From CAYILR01 sp964364175 (GTDB taxonomy: Bacteria; Bdellovibrionota; UBA1018), in contig CAYILR010000013.1 of assembly GCA_964364175.1 (NCBI GenBank), forward strand, positions 1 through 64,000: a stretch of DNA of 64,000 nt, written 5' to 3'. Each line of letters starts with the position of its first letter. Positions within the stretch are counted from its first letter, which is position 1. Under the pieces are notes generated by a model. It was given only the letters and a program-made list of their open reading frames with translations. It had not been told where the DNA came from and did not search any database. Positions 16,667 through 25,064 of this stretch are shown here, one piece after another. The position numbers were made by a program, and so were the translations under genes.

Positions 16667-17161
16667 TCATCTGATTCGCTTAAACAAAAGCACCGGAGCG
16701 TCCTCCGGACAGCCTGCCTGCCAGGTCTGAGAGGGAAGGTCGATCATGACTCTTCCATTCGAGCATTTTTTGAATGTGATTTCAGCCACAGACGAACTTA
16801 CGGATGCATTCACCAAAGTCTGCATGATCTGCGCCTCATACCAAAATAAACCTGCTTGCCCCTGAGAGGTGCCGGCGGTGGGTTGGATCCAGAAAATCTC
16901 GAGGTAACGATCCTTGCGCATTTCATCGGAGAAATAGATCCCGGGTTTACCGTTCTTCAAATCTTCCACGGAAACATCACTCGCTTTGAGTTTTTGGGAG
17001 CTTCCGTCGCTGGAAATGATTTTTCCTGAGCGAGCGGAGAGCTCAATTCGAAGTCCAGATTCGGATTCGACATAGTCCCCGCGGTATCCCTTGGGGACAA
17101 CGCCGCAAGCGGTTCCTGTGATTGCTACAATTCCAACTGCTAATAATACTCTTGAGTTCAT
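16667..17161 (-). CDS. lipoprotein of unknown function
   Basis: A 164-residue protein. Signal peptide with lipobox ITGTAC puts the lipidated Cys at residue 19. The mature domain is beta-rich and contains one more Cys pair (KKCSNG and QAGCPED) probably forming a disulfide. No family recognised. ATG 17161 directly follows the TAA of the 767-residue protein (TAAATG), so both are one operon and may act together. Confidence 0.7.
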   Translation of the reverse strand: MNSRVLLAVGIVAITGTACGVVPKGYRGDYVESESGLRIELSARSGKIISSDGSSQKLKASDVSVEDLKNGKPGIYFSDEMRKDRYLEIFWIQPTAGTSQGQAGLFWYEAQIMQTLVNASVSSSVAEITFKKCSNGRVMIDLPSQTWQAGCPEDAPVLLFKRIR

Positions 17162-19465
17162 TTAAAACCTCGCCTGATGGATGACTACAGTTCGACCGGA
17201 TTCTCGGAGTTCCAGTTCAACGGTTCCTCCGGAATTGATTTTTTTGGATAAAACAGGAACAACGAATTCTCGCATTTCACCCGGAAGGATGGCGCGCAAG
17301 TATTGTGGATTGGGTCCGATGATTACCCAGGAATCACTCAGAGTTTCTGTTTCGTCTTTGACTCGAACTGCGAGTTGGACACCGTAGGCGGAATGTTGCC
17401 CTTCCAAGTTGTGAATTCGGTATTTGAGACGCACAATCGATTCTCCTCGAAGACCGCCCGCGATTTCTGGATCGGTGAGTTCAATCAAATAATCGTTCTT
17501 CAGCGGAATTCGGCGTGCTTCGTCCAAAAGTCCCACGCGAAATTCGCTGCCTTCTTCGATCACGTTGATCGTGAGAGGAACGCGTTCTTGTCCGACTCGG
17601 TGACGTGCAATCACTGGAAACTCCACCCAAGCTTCTTGGGAGGAGTGCAGATTTGAAGTCCGAACGATTCCGTCTCCAATAATTTGGAGGAACGAAGGGT
17701 CCGACGTCAGACGAACGCGAAGTCCCGACCCCAAAGTGTTTGCCGATCCTGCATTGCGGAGTTTGAAGCGAAGAGTAGTTTGGATTCCTTCCTTCAATTC
17801 CGGATTTTCTTGCAAACTGGTTTGAATCAAGAACTGGGGCGATGCAGTGACGATTTTTTCATCACAAAGAGTTTGTCCCAGCCAGAGAGTGAGTTTGAAT
17901 CGTTTGTTTCGATTCACCAGAGTCTCGTCTACTCGAAAATCCAACGCTCCACGGACAGCCAGTGCACCACGAGCGCGAGCTTGAGCACGAAGTGGAGTTG
18001 ATCCCTGATGGAGCGTGACTCCATCGTTTCCGTCCAAGGGTTCAATCTTGAGAGTGACATTTTTGCCGTTCACGATTTCCGAAGAAAAATTCCTGAACTC
18101 GGTTTGGATCTTTAGGACTTCTCCGGGCTCGATGATCTCATTGACTCGAGTTTCTTGAATGGCTCCTTCTGTAAAACGAAGCGGTCGTTTTTTGAAATCA
18201 GCTTCTTCGTCACGACGGCCTTTTTCGTAATATTGTTTAGAAAAAATAGGATACTTTTCGTCGTACTTGGCTCGATAGGCAGGTTGGTAGGAGGCCTGAT
18301 AAAGCTGCTGATACCGTTCGCGGTAAGCGGCGCTTCTCGCAGTTTCGAAATGTTGTTGATAGTAACCATCGTAAGAATCGCTATAAGCTCTTTCGGATGC
18401 CGACGAAAATGCACTTCGGTAAGCCGCATCGTAGGCAGCTTGATAGGCTGGTGGATAGGTACGATCGTATCCTGCGCGATACCCCTCATCGAATCCGCGA
18501 CGCTCGTCGACCGAATAGCTTTCTCTTTCGGCGCGTACACATCCTTCACGGTAGGAGAGATCGTAGCTCATTCGATAACGAGATTGAAAAGCGGGTGGGT
18601 ATTCATCCGAAAATCCATCCTGATATCCAGAAGCGTACCCCGAAAGGTAAGCGTTTTGTTCTTCTGGAAATGGGAATATTTTGTTGGGGCGATAGAATCT
18701 GCGATCGGGAGTGCCGTGTCGCTGGGCGCTACTATCGGATGAATGTGCAGATTTTATTTGTTTTTCGTGGCGCGAGCTACTGGGAAGCGCGAGTTTCTTT
18801 TCGTCCATTAACTGTGCAGCCGAAGTTGTATTCGGAGGAGATAGATCGACTTCGTCGCGTGCTTCCACGCGCTCCGCCCATCTCTCTTGGCGATAGTCAG
18901 TGCGTCCACGAGGATAGTCTTTTTCGATGGCGTCGGCCAAAGCTTGAGCTTCGCCTTCGCTTAGTCCGTCTGTGCGTCCTTTTGAGCTCGCGTCGGAGCG
19001 GTCGGCTTCGCTTTGTCCTTGTCGTCGCCCGAGTGGAGTGGCAGCTACGTTGGCGTCAGTATTGGCGCGGTTGAGTCCATCGGTTCGACCGTTGTTTTCA
19101 CCCTCAGTTCGGCCGTTGCTGTTACCTCGAGTATATCCTTCTCGTGCACCTGTCGATTCACCATCTGCGTGCCCCCGACGGTATCCGTAATCATAAGCGG
19201 CCTGTCTGGTTTCTGCTTGGCATCGGTCGTAACCGTTTTGAAATCCTTCTTCGCGTCCGAGGCGAATTCCATCTTCTGCACCATGCTCGCGGCCCTCACG
19301 TGCGCCATCCGGACGTCCTTCAATGACTCCGATATGTCGTGCGGCTGCGGGATCGGGTTGTCGTTCGCCGGGATTGCCGGGGCCCGGTGCGGCTAAGGCA
19401 ATGGTAGGTTGGACTATCAATGCGGATATGATCCAGATAGAAAATATTTTTTGAATATGATTCAC
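17162..19465 (-). CDS. large secreted protein with Gly/Tyr 4-residue periodic repeats and C-terminal beta domains
   Basis: A 767-residue protein with a signal peptide (IFSIWIISALIVQPTIALAA). Residues about 40-190 have Gly every fourth residue (EGRPDGAREGREHGAEDG). Residues about 275-430 have Tyr or Gly in the same 4-residue register (AYQAAYDAAYRSAFSSA, ERYQQLYQASYQPAYRAKY), much like Yae1-type or FliH-type GxxxG helices. From about 440 the protein turns into two or three beta-sandwich-like domains with NEIIEPGEVLKIQ and a similar ITDPEIAGG-type motif, reminiscent of CARDB/adhesion domains. Function unknown; surface or periplasmic scaffold is inference. Confidence 0.72.
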   Translation of the reverse strand: MNHIQKIFSIWIISALIVQPTIALAAPGPGNPGERQPDPAAARHIGVIEGRPDGAREGREHGAEDGIRLGREEGFQNGYDRCQAETRQAAYDYGYRRGHADGESTGAREGYTRGNSNGRTEGENNGRTDGLNRANTDANVAATPLGRRQGQSEADRSDASSKGRTDGLSEGEAQALADAIEKDYPRGRTDYRQERWAERVEARDEVDLSPPNTTSAAQLMDEKKLALPSSSRHEKQIKSAHSSDSSAQRHGTPDRRFYRPNKIFPFPEEQNAYLSGYASGYQDGFSDEYPPAFQSRYRMSYDLSYREGCVRAERESYSVDERRGFDEGYRAGYDRTYPPAYQAAYDAAYRSAFSSASERAYSDSYDGYYQQHFETARSAAYRERYQQLYQASYQPAYRAKYDEKYPIFSKQYYEKGRRDEEADFKKRPLRFTEGAIQETRVNEIIEPGEVLKIQTEFRNFSSEIVNGKNVTLKIEPLDGNDGVTLHQGSTPLRAQARARGALAVRGALDFRVDETLVNRNKRFKLTLWLGQTLCDEKIVTASPQFLIQTSLQENPELKEGIQTTLRFKLRNAGSANTLGSGLRVRLTSDPSFLQIIGDGIVRTSNLHSSQEAWVEFPVIARHRVGQERVPLTINVIEEGSEFRVGLLDEARRIPLKNDYLIELTDPEIAGGLRGESIVRLKYRIHNLEGQHSAYGVQLAVRVKDETETLSDSWVIIGPNPQYLRAILPGEMREFVVPVLSKKINSGGTVELELRESGRTVVIHQARF

Positions 19466-19561
19466 GGAATTTCCCCTCTCTCAGTTTAGAGCCAGGCATG
19501 AAATAGCATGAAACATGAATAAATCAAGTTGGTATTGAAGTGGCTTTGGTGCAACTCATAA

Positions 19562-19608
19562 CGTTGTCGATTTCTTGTTTTTAATCCAAATATAAGAAAT
19601 CGACAACG
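19562..19608. repeat. perfect 15-bp inverted repeat
   Basis: CGTTGTCGATTTCTT (19562-19576) and AAGAAATCGACAACG (19594-19608) are exact inverted copies with a 17-nt spacer. It lacks a clean T-run after the stem. It may be an operator or a recombination-site half pair, given the att-like fragment 22 bp further on. Confidence 0.6.
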
Positions 19609-19630
19609 CTGGGGCACAAGTGGAAGCGCT

Positions 19631-19661
19631 GGATTTTCGATCCTTCGGGACGAAGAGGTCG
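19631..19661 (+). repeat. second tRNA-Pro-like attachment fragment
   Basis: This 31-bp stretch matches 16590-16620 with a single T/C difference, covering the element-derived flank and the anticodon loop plus stem of the tRNA-Pro(CGG) half. After AGGTCG the similarity ends: the T arm is replaced by CCGGACTCGAAC. It is therefore a partial or decayed copy of the same site. Confidence 0.65.
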
Positions 19662-19724
19662 CCGGACTCGAACGTTTGCTGGCAATGAAGTCTCGCTTCT
19701 TGCTTGATTTTCAAGTAGGCACTT

Positions 19725-20312
19725 ATGTCTATGCGAAAAAATACGGTTATATTTTGGATGCCATGTAGCTTGTTTTTTTTGATAGTTTTTTCATCGATTC
19801 AAAATCTGACTTGGGCTGACGAGCATGCTCCTATAAAAACAGTTCCTCTGGTCGATCTCAATCGATATCTGGGAAAGTGGTATGAAATTGCTAGGTTCCC
19901 TAATTTTTTTCAAAAAAACTGTGACAAAGCGATTGCTCAATACAGTTTAGGGGATAATGGCGAGGTTGATATTGTAAATATTTGTCGCAAAATTTCGGAT
20001 GGAACCTTAGAAGAAGTTCACGGCATTGCTCGCGTGGAAGATACAAAAACCTATGCTAAACTCAGCGTAACGTTCTTGCCTCCTTGGCTCAGGTGGACTG
20101 GAGTGGGCAGAGGTAAATACTGGGTAATCGATTTGGAGCCAGAGTATCAGTTTGCAGTGGTGAGTGAACCCAACAGGAAATATCTTTGGATTTTGAGTCG
20201 TACCGCTGAAATGAAAAAATCGGTCTATGATGGAATTCTCAGCCGGTTGGTAGAACAAGGTTATGATACTACCCGACTTATTTCATCTCGTGATGGGAAT
20301 CTTGTACACTGA
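19725..20312 (+). CDS. blc: bacterial lipocalin
   Basis: A 195-residue protein. After a signal peptide, the lipocalin GxW motif is present as YLGKWYEIARFPNFFQ. Further family blocks are visible: NICRK, GIARVEDTKTYAKLSVTFLPPW, YWVIDLEPEYQFAVVSEPNRKYLWILSRT. This is the Blc/apolipoprotein D group, which binds lysophospholipids or similar lipids at the outer membrane. E. coli Blc is a lipoprotein, whereas this signal peptide lacks a lipobox. In-frame ATG 19731 is the alternative start. Located between two mobile-element scars. Confidence 0.93.
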   Translation: MSMRKNTVIFWMPCSLFFLIVFSSIQNLTWADEHAPIKTVPLVDLNRYLGKWYEIARFPNFFQKNCDKAIAQYSLGDNGEVDIVNICRKISDGTLEEVHGIARVEDTKTYAKLSVTFLPPWLRWTGVGRGKYWVIDLEPEYQFAVVSEPNRKYLWILSRTAEMKKSVYDGILSRLVEQGYDTTRLISSRDGNLVH

Positions 20313-20317
20313 CGTCA

Positions 20318-20358
20318 AGCATCCGAATGAAAATACCCCGGCAAAGCCGATCAACAAA
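20318..20358 (-). pseudogene. fragment of a replication-relaxation-type gene
   Basis: This stretch corresponds to positions about 16306-16342, the codons for FDQLCRGYFHSDA in the truncated gene. It is nearly identical but has one G fewer (GGGGTATTTT against GGGGGTATTTT), which breaks the reading frame. Only this short piece remains. Confidence 0.6.
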
Positions 20359-20367
20359 CTCGTAAGT

Positions 20368-20892
20368 TTATTTAGATTTCTTACGATAGTTCTCATCGCA
20401 ATAGATGAGTTCACGATCGAAGGTTCTAGCCACATCTTTAAAATAGTAATGTCCTTGAAATCGTCCGAGCATTCGGTACGTGGTATATCCGCCGTTCCCC
20501 CCACCGACACCCATATCGACTCGATAGAGCGTGGATCCAAAGCCATTAGGCTTTTTGAGTTTGATCTTTTCGATCGTCACATCGTCGATGAGTTCGAGAT
20601 AATCTGTGATCTTAATTTTTTTTTCACGATGATTTTCATTAATAAACCCCAGCATATTCAACGCTGTAGAAACAAACAGGTCTTTTTGTAGTGGAGTCAG
20701 GTTATTGAAATACTCCAAAGATGGATTGTTCACATACTTTCGAAGAGTTTGTACTGTGTATTCAATATCTTTGTACTCTTCATGTAAAATACAACCTTCG
20801 GTAAAATTTTCATCTGGAGTTTCTCGTGCGCTCTCCGCCTGAGCAAAAGAACTCATCACGGCTAGTAAAATTACAAAAAAATATTTTTTCAT
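20368..20892 (-). CDS. secreted protein of unknown function
   Basis: A 174-residue protein with a signal peptide (YFFVILLAVMSSFAQAE). Two cysteines (EGCILHEEY and LIYCDENY) probably form a disulfide. No family is recognised. GGGAGGA precedes the ATG, which also overlaps the stop of the 42-residue gene (ATGA). Third gene of a coupled minus-strand operon divergent from the metal pump. Confidence 0.65.
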   Translation of the reverse strand: MKKYFFVILLAVMSSFAQAESARETPDENFTEGCILHEEYKDIEYTVQTLRKYVNNPSLEYFNNLTPLQKDLFVSTALNMLGFINENHREKKIKITDYLELIDDVTIEKIKLKKPNGFGSTLYRVDMGVGGGNGGYTTYRMLGRFQGHYYFKDVARTFDRELIYCDENYRKKSK

Positions 20893-21017
20893 TGCTGCTT
20901 TCCTCCCTTAAACTTCGGTTCGTATAGTGAAATGGATACAAACTCCTCGTGTCGACGTCTCGCTAAGACAATCGTCAAGATCAAACCCAAGGTTGCAACC
21001 ACTAAGAAAATTTTCAT
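20889..21017 (-). CDS. 42-residue single-TM small protein
   Basis: A short gene linking two longer ones by ATGA overlaps at both ends, which is strong evidence that it is translated. The first 19 residues (KIFLVVATLGLILTIVL) form one membrane helix, followed by RRRHEE and a polar tail, giving an N-out or N-terminal anchor with a cytoplasmic basic stop. It may assist the neighbouring secreted proteins or the divergent RND pump, as small membrane proteins do; this is inference. Confidence 0.65.
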   Translation of the reverse strand: MKIFLVVATLGLILTIVLARRRHEEFVSISLYEPKFKGGKQQ

Positions 21018-21430
21018 TGTTTTCTGTTCTTCAGTAGTAACTCGTACACGGCAAGGCCACCGGTAGCTCCATTGCGAATAGCAGTGATTTCAACTTTTCC
21101 AGGTGGGACGATTGAGATCCCCTGAGGGGCCTTGCAGCGAAAATGATCTTGCTTCGTCTCACACTTCAGTGGCGATTCTTTTTTCCCTAATTTAAAAATG
21201 ACTTTCACAGACGAGCCCTCGGTCATAGGATTCGCCCAGTCCATGTCGAGCAGAAAGACGTTCAGTTCTGTCTTGGACTTCGTTACAAGCTCAGTGTGAA
21301 AGGCTCCGGGCATTCGAATGTGACCACCGTGGGGGCCTGGTTGATCTTCCCCATGGCCCCAGACCATTCCAGGCATCAAATTCACCGAAAAAAACAGACC
21401 GAGCAGATACGCGACGGATTGAGAGGCCAT
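21014..21430 (-). CDS. small secreted HGG-motif protein divergent from the metal pump
   Basis: A 138-residue protein from ATG 21430 (AAGGAAC upstream). Signal peptide ends near MVWG; the mature N-terminus HGEDQPGPHGGHIRMPGAF is His-rich, followed by a beta-rich domain with two Cys (KCETKQDHFRCK). The APHGG/GPHGG opening and overall size match the 128-residue protein encoded after the pump, so they are probably paralogues. A metal-binding periplasmic role is inferred. Confidence 0.65.
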   Translation of the reverse strand: MASQSVAYLLGLFFSVNLMPGMVWGHGEDQPGPHGGHIRMPGAFHTELVTKSKTELNVFLLDMDWANPMTEGSSVKVIFKLGKKESPLKCETKQDHFRCKAPQGISIVPPGKVEITAIRNGATGGLAVYELLLKNRKQ

Positions 21431-21491
21431 ATATGTTCCTTCGTACACTGCTTTATGAAGGATTGTAAGGAGGGGGGAATGCTCGTATCTA

Positions 21492-21503
21492 TTCTTATAA
21501 GAA
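21492..21503. promoter_or_regulatory. 12-bp palindrome in the divergent metal-pump promoter
   Basis: TTCTTATAAGAA is a perfect palindrome centred in the 95-bp gap between the divergent genes at 21430 and 21526, where a regulator could control both directions. Confidence 0.4.
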
Positions 21504-21525
21504 AAACTGAGATAGGTAATCTTTA

Positions 21526-24500
21526 ATGCTAGACCGGATGATTCGTTTTTCACTGACGCATAGGCTCCTGGTTGTCGCAGCTGCGGCACTGGTTATGGTC
21601 TATGGTGCCTATGTGATCGTGACCCTTCCGGTCGATGTCTTCCCGGACCTCAACCGTCCGACTGTGAATATCATGACGGAAGCTCCGGGGATGGCGCCAG
21701 AGGAAGTGGAAACGCTCGTTACGCTACCGCTCGAAACGGTGCTGAATGGACTTCCCGGTGTTGAGCGGGTGCGATCCACTTCGGGGATCGGGCTATCCGT
21801 CATCTATGTCGAGTTTGGATGGGGCACCGAGATCTATCGAAACCGTCAAATCGTGGCGGAAAAGCTCCAGCTGGCCAAAGAGAAGCTACCCAAGAACGCC
21901 ACTCCCGTCATGGGACCGATCGCTTCGATCATGGGAGAGATTCAGCTTCTGGGACTGACCTCGGAAGACGGAAAAGTTTCGCCCATCGATCTGAGAACCC
22001 TTGCGGACTGGGTGATCCGCCGGAGGCTTTTGAGTGTCCCGGGTGTTGCGCAGGTTATTTCAATCGGTGGTGGTGTGCGCCAGTATCAGATTTTGCTTTC
22101 TGCTGAGAAGATTCAGAAGCTTCAGTTCACATTGGAAGACGTGGAGCATAGCCTTGCTCACCTGAGCCAGAACACGACCGGCGGTTTTATCAACTTGGAC
22201 AAAAAAGAGTTCTTGATTCGAAACATCGGAACGGTGCGTTCCGAGGAAGATATTTTGAACTCAATTGTCGGGCGCCATTTGGGACGCCCCGTACTTGTCA
22301 AAGAGATTGCTGAAGTGAGAGTCGGACCGCAAATCAAGCGTGGCGATGGAAGCGTAAACGCTTCACCCGCTGTGATCATGAGCATCCAAAAGCAACCTGG
22401 GGCGAACACGGTAGAGCTCACCCGGCGCATTGATGAGGCTCTCAATGAAGTGGCCAAGGGCTTTCCCAAGGGGGTGAAACTTGAACGGGATCTTTTTAAA
22501 CAATCTCACTTCATCGAAGCAGCGATTCATAACGTTGTGGAGGCTCTGCGTGACGGCGCGGTTCTCGTTTTCATTGTGCTCTTCATCTTCCTCCTGAACT
22601 TCCGAACGACGGCAATCACACTTACCGCAATTCCACTGTCGTTTGTATTGACCGCGATCGTGATGAAGTTTTTTGATATCTCAGTCAACACAATGACCTT
22701 GGGAGGGCTAGCGGTCGCTATTGGCGAATTGGTGGATGATGCGATCGTTGATGTCGAAAACGTCTTTCGGCGATTGAGGGAGAACAAGAAACGTCCCGAT
22801 CCGTTGCCGACTCTGCAAGTGATTTACAATGCTTCATCCGAAGTCAGAAACTCAATCGTATTTGCCACGATCATCGTTGTGTTGGTTTTCGTTCCGCTCT
22901 TTTACTTAAGTGGTATCGAAGGACGGCTATTCATCCCACTGGGCATTGCATATATCGTCTCCCTTCTTGCCTCGCTTCTGGTGTCGCTGACGGTGACGCC
23001 GGTTTTGTGCTCCTTTCTTCTCAGCAAAGGCAAACTCATCGAAAATGAGGATGGGGCCTTGGTTCGTTTTCTAAAGAAATGGGATACGAGGCTTCTCAAC
23101 CGGGCACTGAACCATCCTCGAATTGTGATCGGCGCGGCGATAGTATTGCTTGTTGGCGCGCTTGCGCTGATTCCTTTCATGGGAAAAGAATTTCTGCCTA
23201 AGTTCAACGAAGGCACGGCCACGGTGAATGTCATCGCGCAGCCGGGCATTTCGCTTGAGGAGAGCAATAAGCTCGGGACTCAAGCCGAAAAACTGATCTT
23301 AAGTGTACCCGAAGTCAAATCCGTAGCCAGGCGCACCGGGCGTGCGGAACTGGATGAACATGCTGAGGGTGTCCATTACGGTGAGCTGGACGTGGATTTC
23401 AAACCCTCCCATCGTCCGCGTGAACTTGTGCTTGAGGAGATCAGGAAAAAACTCGATAGCATTCCCGGTATTTTCTCGAACGTCGGACAACCGATCTCTC
23501 ATCGCCTGGATCACCTGCTTTCTGGTGTAAGAGCGCAAATCGCGATCAAGCTCTTTGGGCCGGACCTCACTGTTCTCCGGAGCAAAGCCGCCGAAATTCA
23601 TCGAGCGATCCAAGGCACCCCAGGGCTTGTGGACCTTCAAGTCGAGCAACAGGTTCTTGTTCCTCAAGTGAAGATTCAACTTCTGAGGGAGGAGGCCGCG
23701 AAGTACGCTATCATCTTGGGCGATCTTGCTTCGATGCTTGAGATGGCGCTGAATGGCGAAGTCGTCGCACAGGTTCTTGAGAATCAGCGGATATTCAATG
23801 TGTTCATGCGTTTTGATGATCAGTCCCGCTCGAACATTGAGCTCATGAAGAGAACCACGATCAAGATCATGCCCGATGGCACACGAATTCCTCTTGAAAA
23901 AGTAGCGGATGTTTTTGAGTCCACGGGGCCGAACATCATCAATCGCGAAAATGTTCAGCGCAGGATCGTGGTTCAGGCTAATTCGGCGGGAAGAGATTTA
24001 GATAGCCTCGTTCGAGATGTGAAAACGAAAATTGGCGAGAAGGTGAAGCTACCGGATGGGTACTACATCGAGCTCGGCGGTCAGTTTGAGAGCCAGCAGA
24101 AGGCTTCTCGCCTGATCCTTCTTCTCGGAACTCTCTCGCTCTTGGGTATTTTCATGGTTCTCTATGGGCACTTCAAATCAAGCTTCATCGCTTTCCAGGT
24201 CATGCTCAATATCCCGATGGCGCTCATTGGTAGCTTGATCGCGATTTTTTTCTCGGATCGTATTTTCTCAGTGGCGACCCTTGTGGCGTTTATCACCTTG
24301 AGCGGGATCGCAAGCCGAAATGGGATCATGATGATTTCCCACTATTTGCATCTCATGAAGTTTGAAGGAGAGAAGTTTAGCAAGGAAATGGTGATTCGTG
24401 GCTCTCTTGAGCGCCTGGTGCCGGTGCTCATGACTGCTCTGACCGCAGCTCTTGCACTGGTTCCGCTCGTGCTTTCGAAAGGGCAACCTGGAAAGGAAAT

Positions 24501-24672
24501 CCTGCATCCAGTAGCCGTCGTGATTGTCGGTGGTTTATTTAGCTCAACTCTTCTGGATATGGTGCTCACGCCAATCGTCTTCTTCCACTTTGGAAGGAAA
24601 TCAGCTGAAAAAGCGATCGGGTTTTCAAAGACAGTTTTAATCAACACAAATGAAGGAGGTCATAACGTATGA
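21526..24672 (+). CDS. heavy-metal efflux RND pump (CusA/CzcA family)
   Basis: A 1048-residue inner-membrane RND transporter of normal length. It has TM1 at residues 14-32, two large periplasmic loops and the central TM block. The TM4 signature GGLAVAIGELVDDAIVDVEN carries the acidic residues of the HME proton relay, but is neither the DFG...DGA type of Co/Zn/Cd pumps nor the exact Cu/Ag type. The substrate is therefore uncertain. Its stop overlaps the next small gene (ATGA), followed by a TolC-type channel. No periplasmic adaptor gene is present in the operon. Confidence 0.93.
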   Translation: MLDRMIRFSLTHRLLVVAAAALVMVYGAYVIVTLPVDVFPDLNRPTVNIMTEAPGMAPEEVETLVTLPLETVLNGLPGVERVRSTSGIGLSVIYVEFGWGTEIYRNRQIVAEKLQLAKEKLPKNATPVMGPIASIMGEIQLLGLTSEDGKVSPIDLRTLADWVIRRRLLSVPGVAQVISIGGGVRQYQILLSAEKIQKLQFTLEDVEHSLAHLSQNTTGGFINLDKKEFLIRNIGTVRSEEDILNSIVGRHLGRPVLVKEIAEVRVGPQIKRGDGSVNASPAVIMSIQKQPGANTVELTRRIDEALNEVAKGFPKGVKLERDLFKQSHFIEAAIHNVVEALRDGAVLVFIVLFIFLLNFRTTAITLTAIPLSFVLTAIVMKFFDISVNTMTLGGLAVAIGELVDDAIVDVENVFRRLRENKKRPDPLPTLQVIYNASSEVRNSIVFATIIVVLVFVPLFYLSGIEGRLFIPLGIAYIVSLLASLLVSLTVTPVLCSFLLSKGKLIENEDGALVRFLKKWDTRLLNRALNHPRIVIGAAIVLLVGALALIPFMGKEFLPKFNEGTATVNVIAQPGISLEESNKLGTQAEKLILSVPEVKSVARRTGRAELDEHAEGVHYGELDVDFKPSHRPRELVLEEIRKKLDSIPGIFSNVGQPISHRLDHLLSGVRAQIAIKLFGPDLTVLRSKAAEIHRAIQGTPGLVDLQVEQQVLVPQVKIQLLREEAAKYAIILGDLASMLEMALNGEVVAQVLENQRIFNVFMRFDDQSRSNIELMKRTTIKIMPDGTRIPLEKVADVFESTGPNIINRENVQRRIVVQANSAGRDLDSLVRDVKTKIGEKVKLPDGYYIELGGQFESQQKASRLILLLGTLSLLGIFMVLYGHFKSSFIAFQVMLNIPMALIGSLIAIFFSDRIFSVATLVAFITLSGIASRNGIMMISHYLHLMKFEGEKFSKEMVIRGSLERLVPVLMTALTAALALVPLVLSKGQPGKEILHPVAVVIVGGLFSSTLLDMVLTPIVFFHFGRKSAEKAIGFSKTVLINTNEGGHNV

Positions 24673-25055
24673 AAAGTATTTTTCTTATTCTCATGGTTAC
24701 ATTGGGCTATGCTCACGAGGGTCATGACAAAATGCCTGGCGCGGTACAAGCCCCACACGGTGGTACGGTCAAGGGTACAAGTCAGCTCTACATCGAGCTG
24801 GTGAATGAGGCGTCCGGGATCAAGCTCTATCCACTGACGCATGAAATGGCGCCAGTGGCTCCGAAAGAAGTAACGATTGTGGCGACGGTGCAGGCGCCCA
24901 AGAAGAAAAAGGAAGCTGTCAAATTCACGGTTGCTGATGATCACTACGAGGCAAAGGTGGATGCCAAAGGCGCGTACCGATATACGCTCGAACTCACAAC
25001 GACTTACAAAGGAAAGAAAGAAAAGGTCGTTTTCCAAGTCGAGCCACAAAGCTAA
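24669..25055 (+). CDS. small secreted HGG-motif protein between pump and channel
   Basis: A 128-residue protein starting ATG 24669 inside the pump stop, with AAGGAGG just upstream. Signal peptide is followed by HEGHDKMPGAVQAPHGGTV, a His-containing N-terminus, and a single beta-sandwich-like domain ending KEKVVFQVEP. It resembles the protein at 21014-21430. Its position between RND pump and outer channel is where an adaptor gene would normally be, but it is far too short and lacks the lipoyl/hairpin parts. Confidence 0.7.
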   Translation: MKSIFLILMVTLGYAHEGHDKMPGAVQAPHGGTVKGTSQLYIELVNEASGIKLYPLTHEMAPVAPKEVTIVATVQAPKKKKEAVKFTVADDHYEAKVDAKGAYRYTLELTTTYKGKKEKVVFQVEPQS

Positions 25056-25064
25056 AGGTAAAGA

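Larger units (their letters stand above)
19466..19724. other. intergenic region between divergent genes
   Basis: A 259-bp gap holding a plausible minus-strand promoter (TTGATT, 16 nt, TATTTC), the 15-bp inverted repeat at 19562-19608 and the second tRNA-Pro-like fragment. No gene is seen. Confidence 0.5.

Noticed and set aside
16557..16670. N-terminal extension of the short frame, with a GIRTHDL-like peptide
   Set aside because: This is the antisense translation of a tRNA T arm and acceptor, a well-known annotation artefact. I kept only the part after the tRNA fragment.
18155..19074. Long plus-strand frames of 195 and 225 codons
   Set aside because: They are antisense to the 767-aa repeat protein, whose skewed composition keeps other frames open. 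The coding strand has signal peptide, periodicity and operon context.
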